Shown here: positions 11,885 to 27,400 of the stretch, piece after piece
How positions within the stretch are numbered: the stretch's first letter is position 1
Layout: every line of letters begins with the position of its first letter
Assembly: GCA_964017065.1 (NCBI GenBank)
Contig: OZ024789.1
Coordinates: 5,411,254 to 5,475,253, forward strand
DNA from: Haliclona indistincta
Taxonomy: Eukaryota > Porifera > Demospongiae > Haplosclerida > Chalinidae
Direction: 5' to 3'
Length of the DNA stretch: 64,000 nucleotides
Made by a program: the position numbers and the translations under genes
Notes under the pieces: generated by a model
What the model was told of the DNA's origin: nothing
Database searches by the model: none
Seen by the model: only the letters and a program-made list of their open reading frames with translations

Positions 11885-12207
11885 ACCATAGTTAATATCT
11901 AATAATAGAGATTTTCTCATCAAGTAGAAAAACTGAATATTTTATTACAATAATTATGATTGTGTTTATGAAGCTATCAAACTTATCCATTCTCAATAGT
12001 GAACATCCTGCAACATTCATGCATGCATTAATTCATGTGAAAATCATCAAATTTTAGGTGCGTGGGAGAGTCATGCTCCTGCCTTCTTACCACACTCAAA
12101 CTCATTATGCGCTCCTGCTGGAACTTTTATGTTTACATTAATTCATTTATAAGAAATCTCAGTGTCTAAAAATTTGAGGTCAAAACTAGCTATAGCCAAA
12201 TACGGAG
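11885..12207. other. Convergent intergenic region, SRCR 2 / VIT-vWA gene A
   Basis: This stretch holds the 3' ends of two converging genes. It contains AATAATAAAG-like AT-rich sequence but no clear element. Confidence 0.4.
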
Positions 12208-15113
12208 TTACATACATGTACATGCCTTGGCAGCCATTTTAAAGCTGTCCAGTGAGGATTTTGGTGGGAGGGGCTGAGCTTGCAGCCACATCTCAGCCTT
12301 CATGGCAACCAGCTCCCACTCATCTTTCTGTCCCGCATACTTTGTCTCCAACTTCACCAGTGCCAGCATGGTTGCCCACAGCAGCTCAACAGAGGAGGAG
12401 CACTCCACTGGACACTTGGTCTTCAGATCAGCAACAGAGGAGCCGATGATCACAGCTATTGGCTCATCCATCTTCCAATAACCCTCAGCTTGCTGTAGTG
12501 TGATCAGCTGAGTTAACAAAGAAGAACTACTAGCAGGACTAGGAGCAGATAGTGAAGGACCAGTTGATAAACCACTGAGACCAAGACCACTGTCCATTGT
12601 CATTGATGGAGCCGACAAGAGACCACCAGGAAGAAAAGTGGCGGAGTGTCTGGATCTTGAAGAAGTAACACTGTCCACATCATAATATGAAATACTGCTA
12701 TTAGAGGGAGGAGGAGGAGAAGCAGATGAGCCAAACAAACCACCACCACCATGACCATAACCAAGAGGTGGATTAGAGAAGCTAGGACCACAGGCACTCT
12801 GTGATTGAAACATACTAAATGTACTCCCACTAGGAGGACAAGGAGGGGGAAGAGCAGAGAAGTGGTCTATTCGCCTTTTTTGGGGTGGTGGTGGTACAGA
12901 GAAACCACCACCACCACAACCAGCTGGAGGAGGAGGACCATAATCAACAGTTGGAGGAGCAGGAGGATAACTGAATGCACCACCAATACTTCCTAATGAT
13001 GAAAATAATATAGTTAAGAATTATTATCAAAATTGCTAATCAACTTACCTGTAGATATCGGCATTCCCAAACTCCCAAATGTACTTCGTGCACAAAACAT
13101 CACTGGACCACAGTCTTGTAGTGCTATCACATCGAAGCGACTAGAGCTAGCAATAGAGGAGGACAAGTCCCAGGTCTGTAGTGCTCCTTCAATGGGTTTC
13201 TGCTGGTTCTCATCAATGGCAATGTAAGCAGTGTGAGCTGATACCACATTGTTCTCTATACTCAGACTAATGATCTCCTTCTTCCTCTTGTCTCCCTCTT
13301 CTCCCCACTCTCTCAGTAGCTGCTTGGCTGCGAGATGATGTACAATAGGAATACTGGAACCAGTGCCATCTGCTAGACTGAGATTGAACTTGACACAGTA
13401 TTCCATCTTCTTGCCGAGTAAAGTGCCTTGTAACTTAGCCACACCTTCTCCACTAACGGCCACATCTGGTTTGCTCTTTCTCAGCACAGCATAGAGGACT
13501 AGTTTCTCATGGTTGAAGACAGCAGGAATCTTTTGGGGAGCATGCTGGGCAGTGAGATCACTAGGTAGCTGATAGGTCACAGTGACATCAGTCATGGCTG
13601 GTTGAAGAGACTTCTTGAGACTACGAATCACCTATTGACAAAGATGACATAGCTTCAATGAATTCATGCACTTAGCATTACCTTTGGTTGCATTCTCTCT
13701 CCTTCTTTCACAAACTCAGCACTGCCTCTCCCAGCTGTAGCCAGACCATTGACCAGTGCAGTAGAGGCACCAGAACCAATACCAAAAGTGAATACTCTGG
13801 GAAAAAGTAACAGAAACAGAATCACAACCATCCAAACAGGTGTCCACTACATGTATACAGTTGGTTGGACATTATCTTCCACAAAGAAACCACAAACCTT
13901 GCACTGGAATTCCTCTTGACAAGGTCGATGCACTCCTGTGTGTTGCTCACAGATCCATCAGTGAGTACCATCACCTGACGAGGGAGACCGGGAAGAACCT
14001 TTTGCTTGAAGATAAATTCAAGCGGAGGTTTAAGTTCTGTACCACCGAGATCAGCTTGCATTGATTGAGCATGGTTGACGGCTACGTCTAGGTTAGCTTG
14101 GTCATATGGTACACTGCTTTCAAAGAGCGGTGAGTATTGTGAGCCAAACCCGATAATGTTAAAGTAACAACCTGGTGGAATGCTCTTTAGGAAGAGGATT
14201 AGAGTGTTTCGAGCGCTGTTAATGTATGCTCCCCGCATGCTGCCACTACGATCGACATGGAATATATACTCACACGCTGACTGAGCGACCTCGAACTTTG
14301 GGAAGAAGTCCACCATTACTGCTGTGCTTGCCATTAGTGAGTTAGAGCCCTCGACTCCTCCCTCCACTACAGCCCATGGCTGGTGAGGATCCTTGTATGT
14401 CACCAGCACTACCAGGTCTGTGTGCAGTGGCCCAGCACTAGTCACCTCGATACCTCGCTCTTTCTCCTTCATCTCAACAGTGTGTGTCGGTGAGGTCACT
14501 GAGCTGACTCTCTCTTTCTCCTTTAATATCAACTGGAACTGATTGACAGCTAGTGTACTGCCCTGCTTCACCTGTAGACTGGGTGATGAGGAGCTGACTG
14601 GTTCCAGAGGATCAGAGGAACCTGCTGGAGTGTAGCGCTGCTTCAGCACGGATGGAAGAGAGAACCTCACCGCCTCGCTACCTGCTTCAAGTGGCAGCTC
14701 TGACACCATTTTCAACCGCAGTTCTGCGTCTGCCTGAGGAGGAAGATTGCCCAGTGCTAGGCTAAAGATGTCTCCTGCCGACTTCTCCTCTCCAAGAGCA
14801 GCAGTCAGCCCGCTTGCCAACGCGTCGTCGTACATTTCCTTGGCCTCTTCTTTCTCCTTGACCTCAGCACGGATGCGTCGGCCATCAATGACAGCTTCCA
14901 GTCTCACTACTGCCCATGACTCGTCCACAGGGAAACGAAACAGCACCTCTAGAGGGTCAGAGGTCTCGTTTTTATAGCTGAACGTGGACAGCAGCCCCAC
15001 CAAGCTGCCTTTAAGCTGAGCACTGACCGACACGTTCTTCAGAGGCACGACCACCTCCTCTTTGTTCTTCACCGAATCACCAGTAGACCATAGCGACGTT
15101 TCGCTTGAGCCAT
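12208..15113 (-). CDS. VIT and vWA domain protein A (VWA5A-like), start region frameshifted
   Basis: Exons 15113-13898, 13796-13682, 13631-13049 and 12992-12208. From a GTG at 15072 the frame stays open for 885 residues. The order is a VIT domain, then vWA with the MIDAS motif DRSGSMRG, then a Pro/Gly-rich low-complexity segment, then a C-terminal helical module containing AEGYWKMDE and [14 protein letters not shown]. That plan matches VWA5A and the C-terminal part of PARP4. The proteins are cytosolic or nuclear, with unclear biochemistry. The ATG at 15113 is homologous to that of the neighbour at 18109, but 8 extra bases (ATTCGGTG type, near 15075) push it into a TGA after 14 codons. The next in-frame ATG is deep in the VIT domain. 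So this copy is a young pseudogene, uses another start, or carries an assembly error. Its C-terminal exon is very close to that of copy B. Confidence 0.8.
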
Positions 15114-15270
15114 AGCCTGAGCTTTTTAATAATAATTAACTGAGGAATGTGATAAAATTAATGTGGGAGGGATCAATGATGCATTTTCATCATTTTCATG
15201 ATTGAAAGTTGAAATGTAAATCTTATCTCTTATCGCTGATAAAAAGTATAAAGCAGCCTATCAACAATAG

Positions 15271-18109
15271 TTAAATGCATGACTTAGCAGCTTGTTTGAA
15301 GCTGTTCAAAGTTTGCATGGCTAGTGGGAGGGGCTGGGCCTGCAACCACATCTCAGCCTTCATAGCAACCAGCTCCCACTCATCTTTCTGTCCCGCATAC
15401 TTTGTCTCCAACTTCACCAGTGCCAGCATGGTCGCCCACAGCAGCTCAACAGAGGAGGAGCACTCCACAGGGCACTTGGTCTTCAGATCAGCAACAGAGG
15501 AGCCGATGATCACAGCTATTGGCTCATCCATCTTCCAGTAACCCTCAGCTTGCTGTAGTGTGATCAACTGAGTTAACAAAGAAGAACTACTAGCAGGACT
15601 AGGAGCAGATGGTGAAGGACCAGTTGATAAACCACTGAGACCAAGACCACCGCCCATACTAATTGATGGAGCAGACAAGAGACCACCAGGAGGAGGAGGG
15701 GCGAAGTGTCTGGATCTTGAAGAAGTAACACTGTCCACATCATATAAAATACTGCTATGACAAGGAGGAGGAGGAACAGATGAAACAAACAAACCACCAC
15801 CACGACCATAAGCAAGAGGTGGATTAGAGAAGCTAGGAGCAATGCCCTTACTACATGATTCAAATGTACTAGGAGAACAAGGAGCAGGGAAGTGGTCTCT
15901 TCGCCTTTTTTTTACAAAGAAACCACCACCACCACCACGAGGAGGAGGAGAACCACAACCAGTTGGAGGAGGAAGAGCACTATTGACTGCACCACCAATA
16001 CCTCCTATAATGATGAAAACAATAATTATATTATAGTTAAGATCTATTATCAAAATTGCTAATCAACTTACCTGTTGACGTCAGCATCCTCAAACTCCCA
16101 AATGCACTTCCTGGTGCACCAAGAGTAAAATGATTCAGTCCACCTCCTGCAAGACTAGCAGACAAGTCCCAGGTCTGTAGTGCTCCTTCAATGGGTTTCT
16201 GCTGGTTCTCATCAATGGCAATGTAAGCAGTGTGAGCTGATACCACATTGCTCTCTGTACTCAGACTAATGATCTCCTTCTTCCTCTTATCTCCCTCTTC
16301 TCCCCACTCTCTCAGTAGCTGCTTGGCTGCGAGATGATGCACAATAGGAATACTGGAACCAGTACCATCTGCTACACTGAGATTGAACTTGACACAGTAT
16401 TCCATCTTCTTGCCAACCAAAGTGCCTTGTAACTTAGCCACACCTTCTCCACCAACCACTACATCTGGTTCACTCTTTCTCAGCACAGCATAGAGGACTA
16501 GTTTCTCATTGTTGAAGACAGCAAGAATCTCTTGGGGAGCATGCTGGGCAGTGAGACCACTAGGTAACTGATAGCTCACAGTGACATCAGTCATGGCTGG
16601 TTGGAGAGACTTCTTGAGACTACGAATCACCTATTGACAAAGATGACAGATCTTCAATGAATTCATGCACTTAACATTACCTTTGGTTGCATTCTCTCTC
16701 CTTCTTTCACAAACTCAGCACTGCCTCTCCCAGCTGTAGCCAGACCGTTGACCAGTGCAGTAGAGGCACCAGAACCAATACCAAAAGTGAATACTCTGGA
16801 ATAACAAACAGAAACAGAATCACAATAATCTTCGCTGGTGTCCCCCACATGTATACAGCTGGTTGGCTAATGACAAGATTGTCTACCACAAACAAACCAC
16901 AAACCTTGCACTGGAATTCCTCTTGACAAGGTTGATGCACTCCTGTGTGTTGCTCACAGATCCATCAGTGAGTACCATCACCTGGCGAGGGAGACCGGGC
17001 AAGACCTTTTGTTCAAAAATGAAACCAAGCGGAGGTTTAAGTTCTGTACCACCGAGATCAGCTTGCATTGATTGAGCATGGCTGACAGCTACGTCTAGGT
17101 TAGCTTGGTCATATGGTACACTGCTTTCAAAGAGCGGTGAGTATTGTGAGCCAAACCCGATAATGTTAAAGTAACAACCTGGTGGAATGCTCTTTAGGAA
17201 GAGGATTAGAGTGTCTCGAGCGCTGTTGATGTATGCTCCACGCATGCTGCCACTACGGTCGACAAGGAATATATACTCACACGCTGACTGAGCGACCTCG
17301 AACTTTGGGAAGAAGTCCACCATTACTGCTGTGCTTGCCATTAGTGAGTTAGAGCCCTCGATTCCTCCCTCCACTACAGCCCATGGCTGGTGAAGATCCT
17401 TGTATGTCACCAGCACTACCAGGTCTGTGTCTAGTGGCCCAGCACTAGTCACCTCGATACCTCGCTCTTTCTCCTTCACCTCAACAGTGTGTGTCGGTGA
17501 GGTCACTGAGCTGACTCTCTCTTTCTCCTTTACTATAAACTGGAACTGATTGACAGCTGGCGCACTGCTCTGCTTCACGTGTAGACTGGGTGCTGAGGAG
17601 CTGACTGGTTGCAGAGGATCAGAGGAACCTGCTGGAGTGTAGCGCTGCTTCAGCACGGAAGGAAGAGAGAACCTCACCGCCTCGCTACCTGCTTCAAGTG
17701 GCAGCTCTGACACCATTTTCAACCGCAGTTCTGCGTCTGCCTGAGGAGGAAGATTGCCCAGTGCTAGGCTAAAGATGTCTCCTGACTTCTCTTCTCCAAG
17801 AGCAGCAGTCAGCCCGCTTGCCAATGCGTCATCGTACATTTCCTTGGCCTCTTCTTTCTCCTTGACCTCAGCACGGATGCGTCGGCCATCAATGACAGCT
17901 TCCAGTCCCACTACTGCCCATGACTCGTCCACAGGGAAACGAAACAGCACCTCTAGAGGGTCAGAGGTCTCGTTTTGGTAGCTGAACGTGGACATCAGCC
18001 CCACCAAGCTGCCCTTAAGCTGAGCAGAGACTGACAAGTTCTTCAGAGGCACGACCACCTCCTCTTTGTTCTTCACCAGTAGACCATAGCGTTGTCCTGC
18101 TTGAGCCAT
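15271..18109 (-). CDS. VWA5A: VIT and vWA domain protein B (VWA5A-like)
   Basis: Four exons: 18109-16905, 16795-16681, 16630-16072 and 16004-15271. All phases close, for 870 residues from ATG 18109 (MAQAGQRYGLLVKNKEEV). The VIT domain spans about residues 12-140. The vWA domain begins near 280, with Asp284, Ser286 and Ser288 (VDRSGSMRG) as the MIDAS metal site and VLTDGSVSN later. A Pro/Gly/Ser-rich linker follows, with repeats such as PPPPGGLL, and then the C-terminal module ([28 protein letters not shown]) shared with PARP4 and VWA5A. VWA5A is 786 residues in human, so the length fits. Its probable role is protein-protein interaction through the metal site; no enzyme activity is expected. 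It is the intact partner of the copy at 12208. The gene has shed fragments to 5069, 18474 and the NLR introns. The symbol is by family resemblance. Confidence 0.87.
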
Positions 18110-18179
18110 AGTGCTTCTCCCTTACCCGAGGAATGTGGCACAGAATAATTAATATTCAATAGCAAATTTATAGCAATAC

Positions 18180-18351
18180 AGTGGAACCTCTCTAAGGCGG
18201 ACACCATTGGGACCAACAAAATTGTCCATTATAGAGCTAGAGAGGGTGTCCTCTGGTCAGGGGTTTATTATACATTACGTGGGTTATAATTATTTGGGAT
18301 TCAGTAAGTGTCCATTATAAACATGCTGTCCTCTGAGAGGGGTTCCACTGC
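18180..18351. mobile_element. Pogo/Tigger-like MITE
   Basis: The ends CAGTGGAACCTCTCT and GAGAGGGGTTCCACTG are inverted, and the interior repeats the same theme (GTCCATTATA...). CAGTGGAACCTC is the end typical of pogo/Tigger elements. The left flank is TA; the right flank is CA, so the duplication is not perfect. Confidence 0.65.
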
Positions 18352-18473
18352 AATACAAACACATGACTTGTACTGCTGACTTGTACTTAAAATTTTAAAA
18401 AGCCTGTTAACTACATCATGAGAAGAACACCCTGACTACATGTGAGTAGTGCCAATGATGCACCAGTACACAC

Positions 18474-18972
18474 CTTTGGTTGCATTCTCTCTTTCACAAA
18501 CTCAGCACTACCTTCAGCTGTTGCCAGACCATTGACCTGTGCAGCAGAGGTACCAGACCGGGAAGAACCATTTGGTTGAAGATAAATTCAAGTGGATCGA
18601 GGTCACAGTTGAAGTTATGTACCACCGAGATCAGCTTGCATTGATTGAGCATGGCTGATGGCTACGTCTAGGTTAGCTTGGTCATATGGTACACTGCTTT
18701 CAAAGAGTGGTGAGTATTGAGAGCCAACCCCGATAAGTAACAATCTGGTGGAATGCTCTTTAGGAAGAGAATGCATGCTGTAACTACTATCGACAAGGAA
18801 TATATTATACTCACACACTGACTGAGAAGTCTACCATTACTGCTGTGCTTGCCATAAGTGAGTTAGAGCCCTCGACTCCTCCCTCCACTACAGCCCATGG
18901 CTGGTGAGGATCCTTGTATGTCACCAGCACTACCAGGTCTGTGTCTAGTGGCCCAGCACTAGTCACCTCAAT
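18474..18972 (-). pseudogene. Rearranged VIT/vWA fragment
   Basis: Pieces of exon 2 (compare 16681-16760), the vWA segment with [21 protein letters not shown], and the region before the MIDAS motif occur in the right order. Large deletions fuse exon 2 directly to the vWA part, and a 3-base loss and other indels break the frame. It sits just upstream of copy B, so it is probably a third, collapsed tandem copy. Confidence 0.85.
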
Positions 18973-19830
18973 CTTTCTCCTTCACCTTCATCGTACAGCA
19001 TAATTATTATGGGCTTCAACTTGAAAAACACACATTATGAAAAACCATAGTGAGAACAAAGAGACAGCACTTCATAATTGTAACTGGCAACTGGAAAATT
19101 ATGAATATACACACACATGACCATCATAAACATACTATAGGCAGGTTCAAATCTAACACTGAGATAGAAAAGTGTACTTAAAAAAATTTTCACAGCAGAT
19201 TCATAGCAGCATTGACAATACAATAGTGAGAACAAAGAGACAGCACTGCTTCAAATTCGGAAAAAGAATACAAACAAGAAAATTAACGATTTCCAATGAA
19301 GGACATGAAATTGTAAACCAACAAGCAGGTTTAACACGGAATGGTACTGGCTAATAGACCATGCATCCCCATAGCAACCACTGATGCAGTGTTTTAGCCT
19401 GTCCATCAGTTTGACTTACTATGACTGCCCAACTAAATAGACCATTGATGCCTTTTCACTTTGCGAGGACATAATAGACCATACGTGAGTCATTCAACAA
19501 GTTTTGTCAATGTCTGTTCAGCAAATGCTGCAGACAAATGAAGTTGCAGTAATATCTACAATACTATTATACATGTACTACGTACAACAGTCCTTCACTG
19601 AACAATACAGTTGTTCTGACTAAATAAATACTAAAGCAATAATTGCACTCATAGAATAATTATTATGTTTTGTTCAAAAGATTGATCTATTATCAATGGA
19701 TCATGTGACAGGAAGAGGCGTGGTTAATATATCGAGATTATCCCGTCACGAGTGTGAGTAAGAGATGATCCGTCATGTGACTTGACAGTAGCCTACGGTA
19801 ACCACCACCATCCTCCAACTAAGTGTTTTA
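18973..19830. other. Intergenic region, no gene seen
   Basis: A 20-base sequence AGTGAGAACAAAGAGACAGC occurs twice in direct orientation (about 19050 and 19221). The interval also contains the distal 3' UTR of the thioredoxin reductase gene, read on the minus strand. I looked for a SECIS hairpin (ATGA, unpaired AA, GA) and found none that I could defend by eye. Confidence 0.4.
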
Positions 19831-20081
19831 CACCCTCTGGTCACACCCTAGAGAACGATAAAGAAGTGAAAAATCACAATATTTTTGTGTTCTGTATAAT
19901 TTTTAGATGGGTACTATTCCAAGAACAAAAGTAGTTAATATAATTATTAATATTAAGCACCGTTAAAAAAATCCAAAATAATGCCTCTAAAATTCTCACT
20001 TATTCATTTTTTGAAACTATTTCTAAGGTTCGTCAATTCTTACCTAAAGAGAATCTCCAGGGTGCGTGTGACCAGAGGGTG
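19831..20081. mobile_element. MITE directly after the selenoprotein stop codon
   Basis: CACCCTCTGGTCACAC at 19831 is inverted as GTGTGACCAGAGGGTG ending at 20081, leaving one base before the TAA at 20083-20085. The inner parts of the repeats (CCCTAGAGAACG against CACCCTGGAGATTCTC) also resemble each other. There is no coding content. Confidence 0.65.
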
Positions 20082-20082
20082 C

Positions 20083-24446
<4,364 letters not shown>

Positions 24447-27400
24447 ATGAGTGATCCACCAGCTAAAAGACCAAAAGTCGACAATGAGGAGGAAAGAGAA
24501 CAGATCGTATCGGCAGCAATGAAAGACGATCAAAATGGACTCCACTACATCAAAGAAGGAGATGTAGGAATCACAGAATACCTTAACGACTATCCGGGCA
24601 TATTTGGAATTTTGAAGCGAAGGTTTGTGTGGTCTTAATAACTAATTATAATTGACCACACCCACTTGCTTAGATACTCAGATTTCATTGTTCGTGAGAT
24701 TGGATCAAATGAACAAATAGCTCAATTGACCTCTTATGACATTCCATTGGACCCAGAGCAGGTAGAAATGACCTTTATTTCACTCAAATACTGTTATTTC
24801 GTGTTTTCTTGTCACGGAAGAAACCAACTGCAGAATTATCCTCAATTCTTTCCGCGGCTGACGAAGATAAGATCGTCCAACTAGCCAAGTCTGAAGACAA
24901 ATCGATGAAAGTCGAAATACCGGTATAGCAGCTACCTCTAGTGTGTAGGTGTCACAGTAATCTGTTGATTTGTGGATGTTCATTATAATGTGAGAATAAG
25001 CATGTGTTGACGATGGCTGTGGTAATAATAAGTATTTTAACACTATAGCTCTGCTCTGCACTAACTTGTCAATAGATACCAATTATTTTGAGCATACTCT
25101 ATTTAACAGTGTTAAATTTGACAGCAATATTCAAAACAAGCTCATTCTTATTTTTACTGCGATGATAATGTCCAATTTATTTTTGTTGCTTCCATTCTTG
25201 GTATCTTGTATTTTAGGCTCCAGATTCGAAATCTCTCAGAACTGAAATCCACACTATTATCAAGCACCAGTTCCCTGCACTTGACAGTAAAACAGTGACA
25301 ACAGAAGCTGACAGAGTGATTCAGGTTTACCATAAACAGGAAGGTGAGAGTGCGGGGGCAAAGTGGAAGGAAGGGATTAATCAAGAAGGGAAGAGAGGCA
25401 TACATCTAATTGTGTGTCAATGACTTATAATAAATTATGAAGAAAGGCAGTAGTAATCTGATAAAGGGGAGAGAGGATGGAGAAAAAGAGAGACTGTGCT
25501 CTTTGTGTGAAGAGAAAAGAGAGAAAACAAATATTATAAGAGGGAAGGTTAGATTATATGACGTTGACTTTTTATGGTTACAGGTGGTCCTGGCGTTCGT
25601 ACACATTGGCCGGCTAAGCGAGGTGGTAACTATCTTCAATTTGTTTTGTACAAAGAGAACACAGACACGATGCAGGCGATACAGATGCTGTGTAGAATGC
25701 TGAGGTGAGAGAGAGGACCAAAGAGGATATGTACAGTACCTTTCGCTCTGTAGGGTCAAACCATCCACGTTTCAGTACTCTGGTACGAAGGACAGGAGAG
25801 CCATCACATCTCAGTTCATGACGGCTTATCGGTAAGTATAGTATTTTTCTCGTGCTTAGTCAACTAGGGTTGCTGTTTATTTGTTCCAGAGTGACTGCTG
25901 AACGACTCTTGGCAACAAATGGATCTTTCAACAGCGGAATAAGAGTTGGGAACTTCAAGTATGCCTGCAAACATGTGTTTTTCAAAAATAATTTTGTTAA
26001 TGTTTGTCTCTTTATTTTGTGTTTGTCTCTTTATTTTGTGTTTGTCTCTTTATTTTGTGTTTGTCTCTTTATTTTGTGTTTGTTTCTTTCTTTTGTGTTT
26101 GTTTCTTTGCTTTTATGCTTTCTTTTGTTTGTCTTTTTCCTTTGTTTGCTAATGTGTTTGTTTTATTTCTCTTAATGTTGTCTGTTTGAATTTCAATATT
26201 ATACTTTTATTACAGGTACACCCAAGACCCTATGAAGCTTGGAAATCACCATGGCAACCACTTCACAATAGTTCTAAGGTGACGTGTCTAAATATTCACT
26301 AATTCGAAAATTTTTTACTCGACTGATCTGATTGGTCGATACAGGAATGTGTCGTGTGATCTGCTGGCCTTGTCCTCCAGTATGCAGTCACTGACTGATC
26401 AGGGCTTCATCAATTATTTTGGAATGCAGCGGTTTGGTACTTCAGTAATACCGACACACCACATAGGAAGGTGAATAGAACATTTTTCACATAGCTGTCC
26501 AGTAGCTGTCTCTATAAAATTTTCCAAACCGAAGCTACAATTATCTTCAAATTTTCAAATACGGCTAATACAGCCTCACAACACTAGGACAGCAAATTTA
26601 ATTTCCATGGGATGTCTTGAGTTGTACAGAGACAAGGAATTCATTCCGTGTCTGCAAAAGTTACCGAAATTAGGTGATTTCTGTTTATCAAAACTTCTCT
26701 AATGATATAAAACATGTACTGATTTGGAGCTCAGTTTTCATGCAGTGTTCCATAGAATTTCTCTATTTTCTAATCTCTCATCTGTTGTATGCTCTGTTTG
26801 TCTGTCTCAGAGTGTTGCTCCATTCCAACTGGGAGGAAGCAATAGATCTCATACTAAAGCCCAGACCAGGCGGTAAGCACTGTACTAATAATAGTATAAC
26901 ACATTACGACATCATCCCTTTGTGCTATAAATAGTAACATTTTAATCTCAGAACACAATGAGGTGCATACAGCTCGTGTGTACTATATGGAGACGAAGGA
27001 TATTGCTGGTACATTGTCTAGACTGTCGTCAAGGAAACACAATTCAGTTGAAGTACAGCTGTTGAAAGGACTCGAGAAATACGAGTCCAAGAATCACCTG
27101 GCGGCTTTACTGTTTGTATGTGGTCTCACACACACACTCACACACTCACTCACTCTCTCTCACTCACTCACTCTCTCACTCACTCACTCACTCACTCACT
27201 CACTCACTCACTCACTCACTCACCCAACTCACTCGTTCACTCCACTCACTCACTCACCCAACTCACTCGTTCACTCCACTCACCCAACTCACTCGTTCAC
27301 TCCACTCACTACCCACTGCTGTCTAGCTCATTTTTCATTTTGTCTAATGCAGCTACCTCGTAATTCTCGTACAATGTACGTACACAGCTATCAGAGCTAC

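Noticed and set aside
19741..19860. SECIS candidates (CACATGACGG...CGTGACGGG and GTGACCAGAGGGTGTAAAACAC on the minus strand)
   Set aside because: The stems do not pair as a SECIS needs, and the second overlaps the MITE end.
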